Positions 1-6,494 of a stretch of 15,542 bases of DNA are shown here, piece after piece. The DNA comes from Mycobacterium sp. (GTDB lineage: Bacteria > Actinomycetota > Actinomycetes > Mycobacteriales > Mycobacteriaceae), in contig JAHFVB010000041.1 of the NCBI GenBank assembly GCA_023264755.1, positions 1-15,542 on the forward strand. The letters are read 5' to 3'. The notes beneath the pieces were generated by a model that saw only the letters and a program-made list of their open reading frames with translations, did not search any database and was not told where the DNA came from. The first letter of the stretch is position 1. Each line of letters opens with the position of its first letter. A program made the position numbers and the translations under genes.

Positions 1-348
1 AGTGACGGAGGTCAGTTCGGCACGGGCCCGCAGCCTGCCCCCGACCGGCACCGGCGTGATGAAGCGCACCTTGCCGTAACCGTAGTTGATGGCCATCGCG
101 ATGTTCTCCACGCTGTACAGCTGGTGCATGAAGTGCGGAAGCAGCGACAGCGTCAGCAAACCATGAGCAATGGTGCCGCCGAAGGGCCCGTTGGCCGCGC
201 GCGCGGGGTCGACGTTGATCCACTGGTGGTCGTCGGTCGCGTCGGCGAAGGTGTTCACTCGATCCTGGCCGATCTCCATCCAATCCGTCGGCCCAAGTTG
301 GCTGCCCTGCGCCTCGGCGAGTTCGTCCAACCCCTTGAAAACCTTCAC
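1..348 (-). CDS. MaoC-family (R)-hydratase, partial (C-terminus missing)
   Basis: This is the N-terminal 116 residues of a hot-dog-fold MaoC-like hydratase, expected to hydrate or dehydrate 2-enoyl/3-hydroxyacyl thioesters in the cytoplasm. The hydratase-2 motif is visible as FADATDDHQWIN at residues 34-45, followed by GPFGGTIAHGLLTLSLLP. This closely resembles mycobacterial HtdZ (Rv0130), about 150 aa, so roughly a quarter is beyond the window. The start is GTG at 348-346, with TGAGGAG (360-354) 5 nt upstream. An ATG start is not available nearby and the ORF begins in the conserved N-terminal region. One oddity: residue 45 is Asn (codon 216-214), where I recall the catalytic His of the Asp40/His45 pair in HtdZ; Asp40 is kept. 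The gene is transcribed away from the rest of the window. Family assignment is firm; catalytic competence is uncertain. Confidence 0.88.
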   Translation of the reverse strand, partial: MKVFKGLDELAEAQGSQLGPTDWMEIGQDRVNTFADATDDHQWINVDPARAANGPFGGTIAHGLLTLSLLPHFMHQLYSVENIAMAINYGYGKVRFITPVPVGGRLRARAELTSVT

Positions 349-488
349 TAGCACTCCTCAGGACGTGAGCTGCACGGTGCACACCGCACCATCACAACAT
401 CTAGCGCGTCGAGCACCATGAACACAAGATTCTTTCCCCAAGGCCTGTCTAGAGTTCGCGGGACGCGCGGCAATAGCTAACTGTGCTG

Positions 489-506
489 CTGAAATGCAAA
501 TTTCAG
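489..506. repeat. Perfect 18-bp dyad, candidate operator
   Basis: CTGAAAT (489-495) and ATTTCAG (500-506) are exact reverse complements separated by GCAA. The element is AT-rich in a GC-rich spacer and lies between divergent genes, which is typical of a dimeric-repressor operator. No regulator can be assigned from sequence alone. Confidence 0.45.
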
Positions 507-691
507 TCCTTCGCCAGCTATTCTCGTCCGCTTTGCCAAAATCGACGATGCGGGTGTGAAACTCCAAACGCACCGGAAATCCTCACGATACGCCTCGAAT
601 ACGGAGTGGCTTGGACCCGATACTAATTGGGCAAACCGCGTGCCGCTGGGCGGCAAAAACCGCCAGCACGCTGCGACATCGGTGCGCGTCC

Positions 692-725
692 AGCACATCC
701 AACGAGCGCCTAGCACATCCAACGA
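692..725 (+). repeat. 14-bp direct repeat, 20-bp period
   Basis: AGCACATCCAACGA occurs exactly at 692-705 and again at 712-725. The start-to-start distance is 20 bp (about two helical turns), and the second copy ends 11 bp before the ATG at 737. The placement suggests two binding sites on one DNA face, or a leader element. TTGGGG (726-731) next to the second copy could serve as a weak ribosome binding site. Confidence 0.6.
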
Positions 726-736
726 TTGGGGTAATA

Positions 737-1456
737 ATGCACGTTCCCTCCCTCGAATTCGACTCCGCCTCCGATTTCGCGGTCGCCGAGCGCCTGAGTT
801 GGTGGGATCCCGACTCGCAATGCACGCTGGTGATCTCCACTCCAGCTACCGACCCCGAACTGTGGACCGAATATCTGCACGGGGCCGAGCGTAGCTATCG
901 AAGGCACGGTGTCGAGCAAGCACTGGACCTGGCCGCGATCCGCGACGGATCGGATACGGCGATGTTCTGGGCCACTCTAGACGAGACGGGCCGAGTCATC
1001 GGAGGCGTCCGCGCCAAGGGCCCGCTGACGTCCGCCGACGACTCGCACGCAGTCGTCGAATGGTCGAATCACCCCGGCCAGCCCGCCGTTCGCAAGATGA
1101 TCACCGACCGCATCCCATTCGGTGTGCTCGAGATGAAGTCGGCCTGGGTCACCGATGACCGCGACCGCGCCCAGCCCATCACCCAGGTGCTGGCCCGCAG
1201 CGGCTTTCATGCCATGGCCATGATGGACGTCCAGTTCTGCATGGCCACGTCGGCTCCCCACGTGCTCGAACGCTGGCGCTCCTCGGGCGGCGTGGTGGCA
1301 CCCATCGCGGCAGCGCCGTATCCCGACGAGCGTTACCGCACGAAGATGATGTGGTGGGACCGGCGCACGTTTGCGAATCACGCAGAGCCCGAACAAGTTT
1401 CGAAAATTCTTCACGAGACCGAGGCCGTGACCGCGACGTTGGCCATGACGGGGTGA
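737..1456 (+). CDS. Acyltransferase-like protein (possible FeeM/acyl-HSL-synthase fold)
   Basis: This 239-aa soluble protein has no signal peptide or membrane segment. I do not recognise it as a named gene. Its layout suggests a GNAT-type N-acyl amino acid synthase (FeeM) or acyl-homoserine-lactone synthase fold. The parts are a Y-x-x-x-G helix (residues 54-58), a strand-turn FWATLDETGRVIGGVR (77-92) like the 'D-x-x-G-x-V-I-G-x-x-R' of these enzymes, a VLEMKSAWV segment (130-138) like their E-x-x-R-x-x-V strand, and an LARSGFHAMAMMDVQFCMA stretch (152-170) leading to RWRSSGG (179-185). If correct, it would transfer a fatty acyl group to an amine. The start at ATG 737 is preferred over the in-frame ATG at 611 because the added 42 residues are low-complexity and span the direct repeats. 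It lies 127 bp upstream of a GGDEF-EAL gene. The CDS call is strong; the function is inference. Confidence 0.75.
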   Translation: MHVPSLEFDSASDFAVAERLSWWDPDSQCTLVISTPATDPELWTEYLHGAERSYRRHGVEQALDLAAIRDGSDTAMFWATLDETGRVIGGVRAKGPLTSADDSHAVVEWSNHPGQPAVRKMITDRIPFGVLEMKSAWVTDDRDRAQPITQVLARSGFHAMAMMDVQFCMATSAPHVLERWRSSGGVVAPIAAAPYPDERYRTKMMWWDRRTFANHAEPEQVSKILHETEAVTATLAMTG

Positions 1457-1583
1457 TCGACCCTCGGGTCCGCACCGGCGGGTCAACGTCGACCAGGCCG
1501 ACCCGGATCGCGCGGCGCAACACCAACGTCGCACTCCCGGAGCACTGCCGATCGACGCTCGCGACGGATAAGCTCGCTCGGAT

Positions 1584-3434
1584 ATGTCCGCCGAGAATCG
1601 TCCCCTCAGCTTGGAGCGATTGGTAACCACAGTCGCCACCCGGCTGATGGCAGCGAACGCGGCGACTTCGGCGCAGGTGAGCAGAGAAGCTCTTGCCATC
1701 CTCGTGGACTACTTCGAGGTGGACCTCGCCTTCCTCCGCCATCACGATCACTCGATTCGGGCGTCCGTACTGGTCGCGGAATGGCCATCCCGACCAGACG
1801 CACAAACGCCCGACCCGCTGGACGTCGTGCACTTCGCCGATACCGATCCCGTGTTCGCGGCAGCCGAGCACAGCAAGGCCCCGCTTGTCTTCCGGGGGGA
1901 AGGCGCGGTCTCCCCTGCCTGGGGCGCACGGTGCGGCTTCCCAACTTCACTGGCGGCCGCACCGTTGATCTCGGGTGAGTTGACGACTGGACTCATCGGC
2001 CTGGTAAGGGTCGGCGACCGGCAGTGGCACGAGGACGAACTCAACGCCCTCGAGGCCATCGGCTCGCTCTTCGCCCAGGTCCAGGCCAGGGTCAACGCCG
2101 AGGATCAGCTTCGCCACCTCGCCGAGCACGACGACCTGACCGGTTTGTACAACCGGCGCGCGCTCCTCGCACACTTGGAGGACCGGCTGCAGGCGGGCCA
2201 CCCCGGGCCGGTGTCCGCGCTGTTCTTCGATCTGGACAGCCTGAAGACGGTCAACGACTACCTCGGTCACACCGCAGGTGACTGGTTCCTGCAGGCGATG
2301 GCCGAACGGCTCAAGGGGAACGTCGATGCCGGCGGCCACATCGCACGGCTCGGCGGAGACGAATTCGTCGTGGTGCCGGCCGGGCCCCTCTCCGTCGAGG
2401 CCGCCGAACAGGTGGCCGATGGGCTGCTCACCCTATTGCGCGAGCGCGTCGCGATCGACGGCGAGTCGTTGACCCGCACCGTGAGTATCGGGGTTGCACA
2501 GGGCGTGCCCGGCCGCGACACCACCTCTGATCTACTCCGCAGGGCCGACCAGGCGCTGCTGACCGCCAAGGGATCGGGCGGCAACCGAATCGCCACGTTC
2601 TCCGATGAGCTCTCGTTGGACTCGGCGTTCCGCACCGACATCGAGCTGCACCTGGCGGGCACCATCGAGGACGGTGGGCTGTTCCTGCGTTATCTACCCG
2701 AGGTGGACATGAGCACCGGCGAGGTGCTGGCGGCCGAGGCCCTGGTGCGCTGGGAACACCCCACCCGTGGGCTCATCTCCCCCGCCTCCTTCATCGCGGT
2801 GGCTGAGTCCATCAATCTGGCCGGAGAGTTGGGCCGGTGGGTGATGCGCACCGCCTGCGCGGAATTCGCCCATTGGCGAGCCCAGGGCATCGGCGCCAAC
2901 ACGGTACTGAGGATCAACGTGTCGCCGGTCCAACTGGTGACCGCCGGCTTCGCAGAGTCGGTGGCCGAGATCATGACCGAATTCGGATTCGAGCAGGGCT
3001 CCATCTGCCTGGAAATCACCGAAAGCGTGGTGGTACAGGACATCGAGACCACGCGCGTCACGCTTGCCGAGCTCAAGGCCGCAGGCGTCCAGCTGGCCAT
3101 CGACGATTTCGGCACGGGCTACAGCGTGCTCTCCCACCTCAAGTCGCTGCCCGTCGACGTGCTCAAGATCGACCGGAGCTTCGTCAGCGAACTAGGTTCC
3201 AATCCAGACGATCTAGCCATCGTGCGGGCCATCATCGCACTGGCCTCGGCATTCGGATTGCAGCTCGTCGCAGAAGGCGTCGAAACCGAGCTCGCGGCGC
3301 GCGCCTTGCTGCAACATGGCTGCCGCCGGGCCCAGGGCTTTCTGCTGTCCCCGCCGTTGAGCGGGGCGGACTTGGGTGCGCTGATGGCCAGGGGCCGGGT
3401 GGCGACGCACTTCTCGGCCGCTCCCGAAGGCTGA
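1584..3434 (+). CDS. GAF-GGDEF-EAL cyclic-di-GMP enzyme, copy 1
   Basis: This 616-aa cytoplasmic protein has a GAF-like sensor (about residues 10-172), a GGDEF diguanylate cyclase domain (about 180-345) and an EAL phosphodiesterase domain (about 358-605). The architecture matches mycobacterial Rv1354c/MSMEG_2196 (DcpA), which makes and degrades cyclic di-GMP. The cyclase signature GGDEF (257-261) and the metal-binding FDLDSLKTVND segment are intact. In the EAL domain EAL (385-387), EITES (477-481), DDFGTGYS from D507, KID and EGVET from E564 are all present, so both activities are plausible. There is no RxxD inhibitory site upstream of GGDEF. The ATG at 1584 is supported by N-terminal alignment with copy 2, although its ribosome binding site is weak. 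It is probably co-transcribed with the gene before it; a 553-bp spacer follows. Confidence 0.95.
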   Translation: MSAENRPLSLERLVTTVATRLMAANAATSAQVSREALAILVDYFEVDLAFLRHHDHSIRASVLVAEWPSRPDAQTPDPLDVVHFADTDPVFAAAEHSKAPLVFRGEGAVSPAWGARCGFPTSLAAAPLISGELTTGLIGLVRVGDRQWHEDELNALEAIGSLFAQVQARVNAEDQLRHLAEHDDLTGLYNRRALLAHLEDRLQAGHPGPVSALFFDLDSLKTVNDYLGHTAGDWFLQAMAERLKGNVDAGGHIARLGGDEFVVVPAGPLSVEAAEQVADGLLTLLRERVAIDGESLTRTVSIGVAQGVPGRDTTSDLLRRADQALLTAKGSGGNRIATFSDELSLDSAFRTDIELHLAGTIEDGGLFLRYLPEVDMSTGEVLAAEALVRWEHPTRGLISPASFIAVAESINLAGELGRWVMRTACAEFAHWRAQGIGANTVLRINVSPVQLVTAGFAESVAEIMTEFGFEQGSICLEITESVVVQDIETTRVTLAELKAAGVQLAIDDFGTGYSVLSHLKSLPVDVLKIDRSFVSELGSNPDDLAIVRAIIALASAFGLQLVAEGVETELAARALLQHGCRRAQGFLLSPPLSGADLGALMARGRVATHFSAAPEG

Positions 3435-3551
3435 CGGCAGCGCGCGGAGGTCGACGCAGCAAATCGCATACGTTGCGGGCGGGAGCGGATCTTCGGGATT
3501 GCTCGAACAGCCTACGTGCGCCCCAGATTCGCAGACGTTCGTCCTGGCAAC

Positions 3552-3575
3552 GAGGTGGACACCTCATTGAGGTGG
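3552..3575. repeat. GAGGTG palindrome plus extra half-site
   Basis: GAGGTG (3552-3557), GA, CACCTC (3560-3565) form a dyad with a 2-nt centre, and GAGGTG recurs at 3570-3575. Three half-sites in 24 bp could be an operator; no regulator is assigned. Confidence 0.35.
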
Positions 3576-3681
3576 TGCCACGGCAGCGGGAATACCACTC
3601 CGGACGTGCCGTGCAGCACCCAGCGTCCAGCGGGGAGCGGGCCCCGACTTCAGACCATGAGTCACTACCCCGAGCGCTTTG

Positions 3682-3727
3682 CCTACCCTTGGTATGGTCC
3701 TCGGGCTCGATGCCGACCAAGGGTAGG
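3682..3727. repeat. Perfect 12-bp inverted repeat, 22-nt spacer
   Basis: CCTACCCTTGGT (3682-3693) and ACCAAGGGTAGG (3716-3727) are exact reverse complements. Inside them GG (3696-3697) can also pair with CC (3713-3714). No U-tract follows, so a classical intrinsic terminator is not clear, though actinobacterial terminators often lack one. Alternatives are a two-site operator with centres about 34 bp apart or a structured RNA leader. Confidence 0.65.
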
Positions 3728-3786
3728 TAGCAAAACGCCGCAGACCCGCCCATGGGCCGCCTCACCTCGGAACGCGCTCAGGGCGA

Positions 3787-3803
3787 GGCGCCGATCCGGC
3801 GCC
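3787..3803 (+). terminator. Short GC hairpin, possible terminator
   Basis: GGCGCCG (3787-3793) and CGGCGCC (3797-3803) form a perfect 7-bp stem with an ATC loop. There is no U-tract. It lies far (about 350 bp) from the preceding stop codon, so termination is only one possibility. Confidence 0.25.
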
Positions 3804-3932
3804 CGCTCTTCGGCGCGCTAGCCTCATTGAGCTGGAGCACTCGGTGGCCCAGGAGCAAAACCTCGGCAGATTACCCGTAGGGCGAGCCGCCACTCACGAT
3901 CGGGAATGCCTCGCCGCCGGCGGCAAGCAATC

Positions 3933-3984
3933 TATGATCGCCCGAATAAGTAACCGCCATCGATAGGAATGACTGAGGTATTCG
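3933..3984 (+). promoter_or_regulatory. Candidate promoter/operator of tetR 1
   Basis: TATGAT (3933-3938) matches the mycobacterial -10 in five of six positions and would start RNA near 3945. The inverted arms CGAATA (3943-3948) and TATTCG (3979-3984) bracket the leader of the regulator and may be an autoregulatory site. TGAGG (3974-3978) is a ribosome binding site 9 nt before the ATG. No good -35 is visible. Confidence 0.4.
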
Positions 3985-3987
3985 GAG

Positions 3988-4626
3988 ATGGTGCGCCAAG
4001 CCCGATCGGAAGCCACCCGGCAGAAGATCATCGACTCAGCCGTCGAGCTGATCAACGAGATCGGATATCCCGCCGCCGGCCTGGCGGACATCATCGAACG
4101 CGCCGAGCTGACCAAGGGCGCGCTCTATTACCACTTCGACTCGAAGGAGGCGCTGGCGAGCGCCATCATCGAAGCCGGCGGGGGCAAGATGATCGACGCC
4201 TTCTCGGCCGCCGGACGTCCGGGATCGCCGGCCATGGAGAACCTCATCCACGGGATGTTCATGGTCGTGGATACCATCGGCAACGACGTCATTGCTGCGG
4301 CCGCCTCGCGCCTGCTCCGCACGTTCGGGGGGTTCAATCCCACCGCCAAGAACACCTACGGCCGCTTTCTCGAGGAGCTGACGGCCCGGGTGGAGGCGGC
4401 GGCGGCCGAAGGCGACATACGATCCGACCCCGCACCCGAGGTCATCGCGCGCACGATCTTCGGCACCATGTTGGGAGCGGAGCTCCTGTCGGCCGCGTTG
4501 TCGGACGGCAAGGACATGGGCGAGCAGATGGCCGGCGCCTGGGACGTGCTGCTTCCCGCCATCGCCCAACCGGACGCGCTGGACTATTACCGGCAATTCC
4601 TGGCCCGTCAGTCGACGCGCCGATAG
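3988..4626 (+). CDS. TetR regulator resembling gamma-butyrolactone receptors (ArpA/ScbR)
   Basis: This 212-aa TetR-family DNA-binding protein should act as a dimeric, ligand-released repressor. The helix-turn-helix region lies at about residues 10-55, with LTKGALYYHFDSKEALASAI at 41-60. The opening MVRQARSEATRQKI and this TKGALYYHF-SKEAL core are very close to the Streptomyces autoregulator receptors ArpA, ScbR and CprB. The ligand-domain pattern (ASRLLR at 106-111, Y124-x-x-F127, GDIRSDPAPEVIA at 142-154) also follows that family. Phe127 appears to sit where those receptors carry a conserved ligand-pocket Trp. The ATG at 3988 fits the family N-terminus. Long spacers on both sides carry dyads, so it likely controls itself and the downstream P450 operon. 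M. tuberculosis has a TetR gene (Rv1353c) at the equivalent place. TetR membership is certain; the receptor subclass is a family-resemblance call. Confidence 0.9.
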   Translation: MVRQARSEATRQKIIDSAVELINEIGYPAAGLADIIERAELTKGALYYHFDSKEALASAIIEAGGGKMIDAFSAAGRPGSPAMENLIHGMFMVVDTIGNDVIAAAASRLLRTFGGFNPTAKNTYGRFLEELTARVEAAAAEGDIRSDPAPEVIARTIFGTMLGAELLSAALSDGKDMGEQMAGAWDVLLPAIAQPDALDYYRQFLARQSTRR

Positions 4627-5065
4627 TTCGCCGGCCGTGATCGACTACCGCTCGGCCACCATCCGCGCGGTCCTCGGCCGGCCCCGAGACTGCCTCGGAG
4701 CGAAATAGCCTCGCGTTCAACCCGTTTCGCCGATTGCCGGCCCAAGCTCGGCGAGCCCCTCGACTGCTCGACCGGTCCCGCCCCAAATGATGGGGCCACG
4801 GCATCGAGCGTTGCGCGCCTGGTCGCCACGCTCGCAATCCCGCTCGGCGCCACCATGCGCCTGCACGGGATCGGTTCAGCCGTAACGTGTTTGCGGGTCG
4901 TTGCCGAGGCTCGGAACTGCGTGCCGCGGCGACTCGGGGTCGATCGAGGACGTCGAATCGACCCAGCGATGAGACACAGACCGATGGGCTGCCATAGAGT
5001 CCCCTATAATTTTTCGAGACTCGCTAAGAAAAGCGAACGTTTCGGTGCGCCAGACTGGAGGTGAC
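4627..5065. promoter_or_regulatory. Spacer between tetR 1 and P450 (439 bp)
   Basis: No supported gene lies here; a 69-codon frame at 4855-5064 is Arg-rich and has no ribosome binding site. Near the left end CTCGG (4673-4677) and CCGAG (4684-4688) can form a small hairpin that might end the regulator transcript. The right end carries the promoter and dyad listed next. I see nothing else in 4700-4980. Confidence 0.5.
5005..5044 (+). promoter_or_regulatory. P450-operon promoter (TATAAT) with overlapping dyad
   Basis: A perfect TATAAT at 5005-5010 stands out in GC-rich DNA and would start RNA near 5017, giving a leader of about 50 nt. Directly downstream is an imperfect dyad: inner arms TCGCT (5021-5025) and AGCGA (5032-5036), outer arms CGAGAC (5015-5020) and GTTTCG (5039-5044, one mismatch and a 2-nt offset). 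A repressor here would cover the start site; the adjacent TetR is the obvious candidate. The -35 region is not recognisable. Confidence 0.55.
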
Positions 5066-6436
5066 GTGGTCGAGACGCTCACACCGAGCAGTATCGCCGC
5101 ATTACCGCTGGCCCCCAAGAATCCGCTGCCGTACCGACAGCGCGTCCAAGCAGTGAGGTCGTTTCACACCGGGCCCGAAACGTTGCGTGATGCCGGCGGT
5201 CCGGTGACACGCTTCACCGTCGGACCTCGCTGGCTGGTGCCGACCATCGTGCTGGCGACGTCCCCAGGCGCCATCCGCGACATCCTCGCCGTCAACGACG
5301 ACAACGTGGACAAGACCAGCCCGGTGCTCAACGAGCTCCGTCGGGCCCTCGGCGCCAACTCGTCCAACCTCCCTCACGAGCTGTGGATACCGCGTCGACG
5401 CACGCTTCAGCCGATGTTCACCAAACAGCACGTCCGGGAATTCGGCGGACACATGGCCGGGGCCGCCGAGCGAGTGTGCCAAGGCTGGAGCGACGGCGCC
5501 GAACTGGACTTGGACGCCGAGTCGCGCACGATCACCCTGCGGGCGCTCGGCCACTCGGTGCTCGGCATGGACCTCGACCAGCGGTTGGAAACCATCTCGG
5601 AGCCGCTTGGCGTCGCGTTGAAGTACGCGATGACCAGGGCGCTCCGTCCGCTGCGGGCGCCACGATGGATGCCCACCCCTGCTCGCAGGCGCGCCCGCGC
5701 GGCCAGCGCTAAGGTCCACCAACTGGCCGCAGACATCCTCCGGGCGTGCCGCGCCGACCCCTCGCGCGAAGCCCCCTTGGTGCACGCGCTGCTGGCCGCA
5801 AGGGATCCGAACACCGGCCAGGGGCTGTCGGACGAGGACATCTGCAACGAACTGATCATCTTCATCTTCGCCGGCCACGACACCACGGCGACCGCGCTGG
5901 CCTATGCACTGTGGGCACTCGGACACCACCCCGAACAACAAGCCCGGCTGGCCGCAGAAGTCGCCGCGCTCCCCGAAGGTCCGTTGACACCCGACCACCT
6001 GGCCCAGCTGAGCTACACCACCCAGGTCGTCCGTGAGTCGCTTCGGCTTTGCCCGCCGGCTCCGACCGGAACGCGAATGGCGGTCCGCGACATCGAGGTT
6101 GGCGGCTATCGCGTCGAAGCGGGAACCATGTTGGTCTTCGGCCGGTTGGCAGTCCAGCGCGACCCGACGTTGTGGGAGGATCCACTCCGCTTCGATCCCG
6201 ACCGATTCGCCCCCGAACAAGTCAGGGGCCGCGACCGCTGGCAGTACATCCCGTTCGGCGGGGGGCCGCGCTCGTGCCTCGGCGACCACTTCGCGTTGCT
6301 CGAAGCCACCCTTGCGTTGGCGACCGTCATCCGCCGTTTCGAAATCACCTCCCTGGAAGCCGAATTCCCGCTCGCGCTGCACTTCACGATGATCGCGGGC
6401 GGTCCGGTCCGGGCCTCGGTACGGCGCCGCCGGTGA
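5066..6436 (+). CDS. Cytochrome P450
   Basis: This 456-aa soluble heme monooxygenase has all hallmark motifs. The oxygen-activation helix reads AGHDTT (269-274), the ExxR pair ESLR is at 324-327, and the heme-ligand loop [10 protein letters not shown] is at 397-406 with Cys404 as the axial thiolate. Length is normal for a bacterial P450, and no membrane anchor is present. I cannot assign a CYP family or substrate; the helix and heme motifs are of the kind seen in fatty-acid or secondary-metabolite hydroxylases. GTG at 5066 is chosen because GGAGG (5057-5061) lies just upstream; an in-frame GTG at 5045 would place that site inside the gene. It is first in a probable operon: 58 bp separate it from the E1-nitroreductase gene. 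It needs ferredoxin and reductase partners, none encoded here. Confidence 0.95.
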   Translation: MVETLTPSSIAALPLAPKNPLPYRQRVQAVRSFHTGPETLRDAGGPVTRFTVGPRWLVPTIVLATSPGAIRDILAVNDDNVDKTSPVLNELRRALGANSSNLPHELWIPRRRTLQPMFTKQHVREFGGHMAGAAERVCQGWSDGAELDLDAESRTITLRALGHSVLGMDLDQRLETISEPLGVALKYAMTRALRPLRAPRWMPTPARRRARAASAKVHQLAADILRACRADPSREAPLVHALLAARDPNTGQGLSDEDICNELIIFIFAGHDTTATALAYALWALGHHPEQQARLAAEVAALPEGPLTPDHLAQLSYTTQVVRESLRLCPPAPTGTRMAVRDIEVGGYRVEAGTMLVFGRLAVQRDPTLWEDPLRFDPDRFAPEQVRGRDRWQYIPFGGGPRSCLGDHFALLEATLALATVIRRFEITSLEAEFPLALHFTMIAGGPVRASVRRRR

Positions 6437-6494
6437 CCGGCTGGAACCGGCGGGTCCGCTCGCAGCCGTCGGCGCGCCCGGACCGAGTCGCCCC

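Larger units (their letters stand above)
349..736. promoter_or_regulatory. Divergent intergenic spacer (388 bp)
   Basis: This non-coding spacer lies between the minus-strand hydratase and the plus-strand acyltransferase-like gene, so it should hold both promoters. It is noticeably more AT-rich than its flanks around 470-550. It contains a perfect 18-bp dyad (489-506) and a 14-bp direct repeat (692-705, 712-725), listed separately. Open frames crossing it, including the 5' extension of the downstream gene to an ATG at 611, look like chance frames. I found no convincing -35/-10 pair by eye. Confidence 0.6.
3435..3987. promoter_or_regulatory. Spacer rich in inverted repeats, upstream of tetR 1
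   Basis: These 553 bp carry no convincing gene; the frames crossing it are basic, low-complexity chance translations. It holds a GAGGTG/CACCTC palindrome (3552-3565) with a third half-site (3570-3575 region), perfect 12-bp arms at 3682-3727, and a short GC hairpin of 7-bp arms with a 3-nt loop (3787-3803). The 10-mer CCTCATTGAG occurs at 3562-3571 and 3822-3831. At the right end are a TATGAT hexamer (3933-3938) that could be the -10 of the regulator, and arms CGAATA (3943-3948) and TATTCG (3979-3984) just before its ATG. One or more of these should end copy-1 transcription and control the regulator. Confidence 0.55.

Noticed and set aside
611..736. Upstream ATG extending the acyltransferase-like protein by 42 residues
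   Set aside because: The extension is low-complexity, lacks a ribosome binding site and runs through the 14-bp direct repeats.
3682..3727. 12-bp inverted repeats as ends of a miniature mobile element
   Set aside because: The arms enclose only 22 nt, and no target-site duplication is visible.
3516..3821. 101-codon frame in the spacer before tetR 1
   Set aside because: Basic, low-complexity translation that runs through the inverted repeats; no ribosome binding site.
4855..5064. 69-codon frame before the P450, considered as a precursor peptide for the E1-nitroreductase
   Set aside because: It is Arg-rich, has no leader/core layout or ribosome binding site, and covers the TATAAT box and dyad.
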